Of a DNA stretch of 6,118 nt, positions 4,903-6,118 are shown piece after piece. The DNA lies in contig LSSH01000037.1 of assembly GCA_001595885.1 (NCBI GenBank), forward strand, positions 1-6,118, in the 5' to 3' direction. The translations under genes were made by a program, and so were the position numbers. Within the stretch, counting starts at the first letter, position 1, and every line of letters begins with the position of its first letter. This DNA is from Candidatus Proteinoplasmatales archaeon SG8-5. Lineage in GTDB: Archaea; Thermoplasmatota; Thermoplasmata; SG8-5. The notes beneath the pieces were generated by a model. It was not told the origin of the DNA. It searched no databases and saw nothing but the letters and a program-made list of their open reading frames with translations.

Positions 4903-5961
4903 GTGCCAGGTAAAATGATCGATAAGGATATAATGGTCGAGGACAAGGCTGAGGCGAGCCAGATATACAACAAGGGGTATTTCGGGAGCCCTCAGCCCGG
5001 GGGAGGTCTGAAGCTCAACCTCATCGAGGCCATCTATTTGACAGAGGTTGGTAAACTCGAGGTCAGGAAGGGGAACCGGACAATGGAACTGGACAAGCTC
5101 TTCCGCCTTGGCAATAAGCTCGTCGACAACTTCGAGATCAAGTACCTCGTTTACAGGGACATGAGGCAGAGGGGATACGTGGTCAAGAAGGGCAACAGGC
5201 CGCTGGACTTCAGGGTACTGCCGCGCGGGGGCATTCCCGGCAAGAACCCGTCGAAGTTCTGGATACTGGCCATATCCGAAAGGGGCGAGTTCGACATCAA
5301 GAAGGTCGTCGACATCGTTGACAAGGTCAGGCAGGTGAAGAAGGTCCTGCTCCTTGCCGTTGTGGACGAGGAGAGCGACATCACCTATTACCGCACAAAA
5401 ATGGTGAAGCCCCACGGCAGGGTGAAGAGCGACGAGGAGGAGCAGCAGGCCGAGGCTCTGTTCCTCAAGGACAGGGTCATGGTTCTGAACCCGTATGAGG
5501 CCGATGCCCTGCACGATGTCGAATTCTTCGGCAAGGTCGTGGGTCCGGGGCTCCAACTCTCACTTCTCGAGACCGCATATCTGCTTGAGCGTGGCCTCAT
5601 CGAGGTCCGGAGCGCCGAATCCGGCCGCCTTATGAGCCTGAAGAAGTTCAGGGAGGAGGCCAGGAAGGCCCAGCCCGATTTCGACCTCAGGCTGCAGGTG
5701 TATAAGGACCTGAAGAGGAGGGGAATCCTAGTGAAAACGGGATTCAAGTACGGCTCGCACTTCCGCGCCTACACTGGAAACCCCGAGACGAACCACGCCA
5801 AATATCTGGTGCATTCGATACCCCACAAGTACGTGAGCATGTGGGCGGAGATCAGCCGGGCGGTCCGCCTTGCTCACGGAGTGAAAAAGGACATTCTTCT
5901 CGGAAGGGCAAGGGGCGATGACGAGGTCGAGTACCTCAGGTTGAGGCGCGTGAGGCCTTAG
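4903..5961 (+). CDS. endA: tRNA-intron (splicing) endonuclease, fused two-repeat type
   Basis: This enzyme cuts introns from precursor tRNAs at bulge-helix-bulge structures. Its 352 residues hold two copies of the endonuclease fold: an N-terminal copy (about 37-170) and a C-terminal copy (about 217-352). They align through LNLIEAIYL/LSLLETAYL, YRDMRQRGYVVKKG/YKDLKRRGILVKTG and QVKK/GVKK. The C-terminal copy has the catalytic set: Y290 (HFRAY), H298 and K328, with H and K 30 residues apart as in known enzymes. In the N-terminal copy the equivalent positions are L106 and P116, with only K146 kept, so it is a structural, inactive copy. This is the alpha-2 homodimer form known from Archaeoglobus and Thermoplasma. 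GTG at 4903 is preferred because of the GGTGA site; ATG at 4915 is the alternative. The stop codon overlaps the convergent bioY gene. Confidence 0.96.
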   Translation: MPGKMIDKDIMVEDKAEASQIYNKGYFGSPQPGGGLKLNLIEAIYLTEVGKLEVRKGNRTMELDKLFRLGNKLVDNFEIKYLVYRDMRQRGYVVKKGNRPLDFRVLPRGGIPGKNPSKFWILAISERGEFDIKKVVDIVDKVRQVKKVLLLAVVDEESDITYYRTKMVKPHGRVKSDEEEQQAEALFLKDRVMVLNPYEADALHDVEFFGKVVGPGLQLSLLETAYLLERGLIEVRSAESGRLMSLKKFREEARKAQPDFDLRLQVYKDLKRRGILVKTGFKYGSHFRAYTGNPETNHAKYLVHSIPHKYVSMWAEISRAVRLAHGVKKDILLGRARGDDEVEYLRLRRVRP

Positions 5962-6116
5962 GACTGGCCGAAGGGTTGTTTTGTCATCAATACATTGCCA
6001 GTGAACACCGCGAGGACGAGCTTCAAGATGTCAACGAGTACGAAGGGGACCGCGCCCAATAGCACTGCCGTCCAGAGGCTCACCCCGGCGTTCAACGCTA
6101 GTATGGGCACGCCGAA
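5958..6116 (-). CDS. bioY: Biotin transporter S component BioY, C-terminal 52 residues
   Basis: An open minus-strand frame enters from the right edge and ends at TAA (5960-5958). It encodes the last 52 residues of a membrane protein: GVPILALNAGVSLW, then GAVPFVLVDILKLVLAV and the tail FTGNVLMTKQPFGQS. The G-x-x-P-F-x-x-x-D-x-x-K pattern near the end of the last helix is characteristic of BioY, the substrate-binding S component that imports biotin alone or with an ECF energizing module. Only this end is visible, so the assignment rests on one motif plus hydrophobicity. The stop codon overlaps that of endA on the other strand (shared span 5958-5961), so the two genes are tightly convergent with no room for separate terminators. 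Any ECF ATPase partners would lie outside the window. Confidence 0.75.
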   Translation of the reverse strand, partial: FGVPILALNAGVSLWTAVLLGAVPFVLVDILKLVLAVFTGNVLMTKQPFGQS

Positions 6117-6118
6117 CG

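Noticed and set aside
4821..4973. Longer radical SAM protein starting at 4973
   Set aside because: It would overlap the endA start region by about 70 bases and cover the shared promoter; the added peptide has no family-like content.
4882..5556. 224-codon minus-strand open frame opposite endA
   Set aside because: endA has both repeats and the catalytic triad in the other strand; this frame is a shadow of it.

Overview
The window looks like chromosomal DNA from a euryarchaeal-type archaeon, most plausibly a Thermoplasmatota relative. The main evidence is a complete tRNA-intron endonuclease of the fused two-repeat type and a COG2108-like archaeal radical SAM protein. Supporting signs are small multi-pass membrane proteins of a kind common in Thermoplasmata, T-rich TATA boxes about 30-40 nt before start codons, GGTGA Shine-Dalgarno sites, and heavy use of AGG for arginine. 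The lineage is inferred from gene content and was not searched.

Layout from left to right. At the left edge, the N-terminal two thirds of an isocitrate/isopropylmalate-type dehydrogenase lies on the minus strand and runs off the window. Divergent from it, on the plus strand, is a 300-aa PD-(D/E)XK nuclease with the four cysteines of a Cas4/AddB-type iron-sulfur site. A 234-nt gap follows (1810-2043). It holds three consecutive strong inverted repeats that could fold, with outer helices, into a branched RNA, and then a GC-rich terminator-like hairpin. Next come four minus-strand genes, transcribed right to left: a radical SAM enzyme (386 aa) and three small proteins with about four membrane segments each (165, 166 and 119 aa). 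Each of the three small genes has its own TATA box and GGTGA ribosome binding site. Two of them share a nearly identical 44-nt promoter and leader, and two end in hairpins with identical arms. Divergent from the radical SAM gene is endA (plus strand, GTG start). At the right edge, the C-terminal 52 residues of a BioY biotin-transporter S component lie on the minus strand, with the stop codon overlapping that of endA.

The genes do not form one obvious pathway. They read as housekeeping functions (amino-acid or TCA-type dehydrogenase, tRNA splicing, biotin uptake) around an uncharacterised radical SAM enzyme and a small membrane-protein cluster. The parts most worth a second look are the structured intergenic element at about 1817-1953 and the duplicated leader plus twin hairpins of the membrane-protein cluster.
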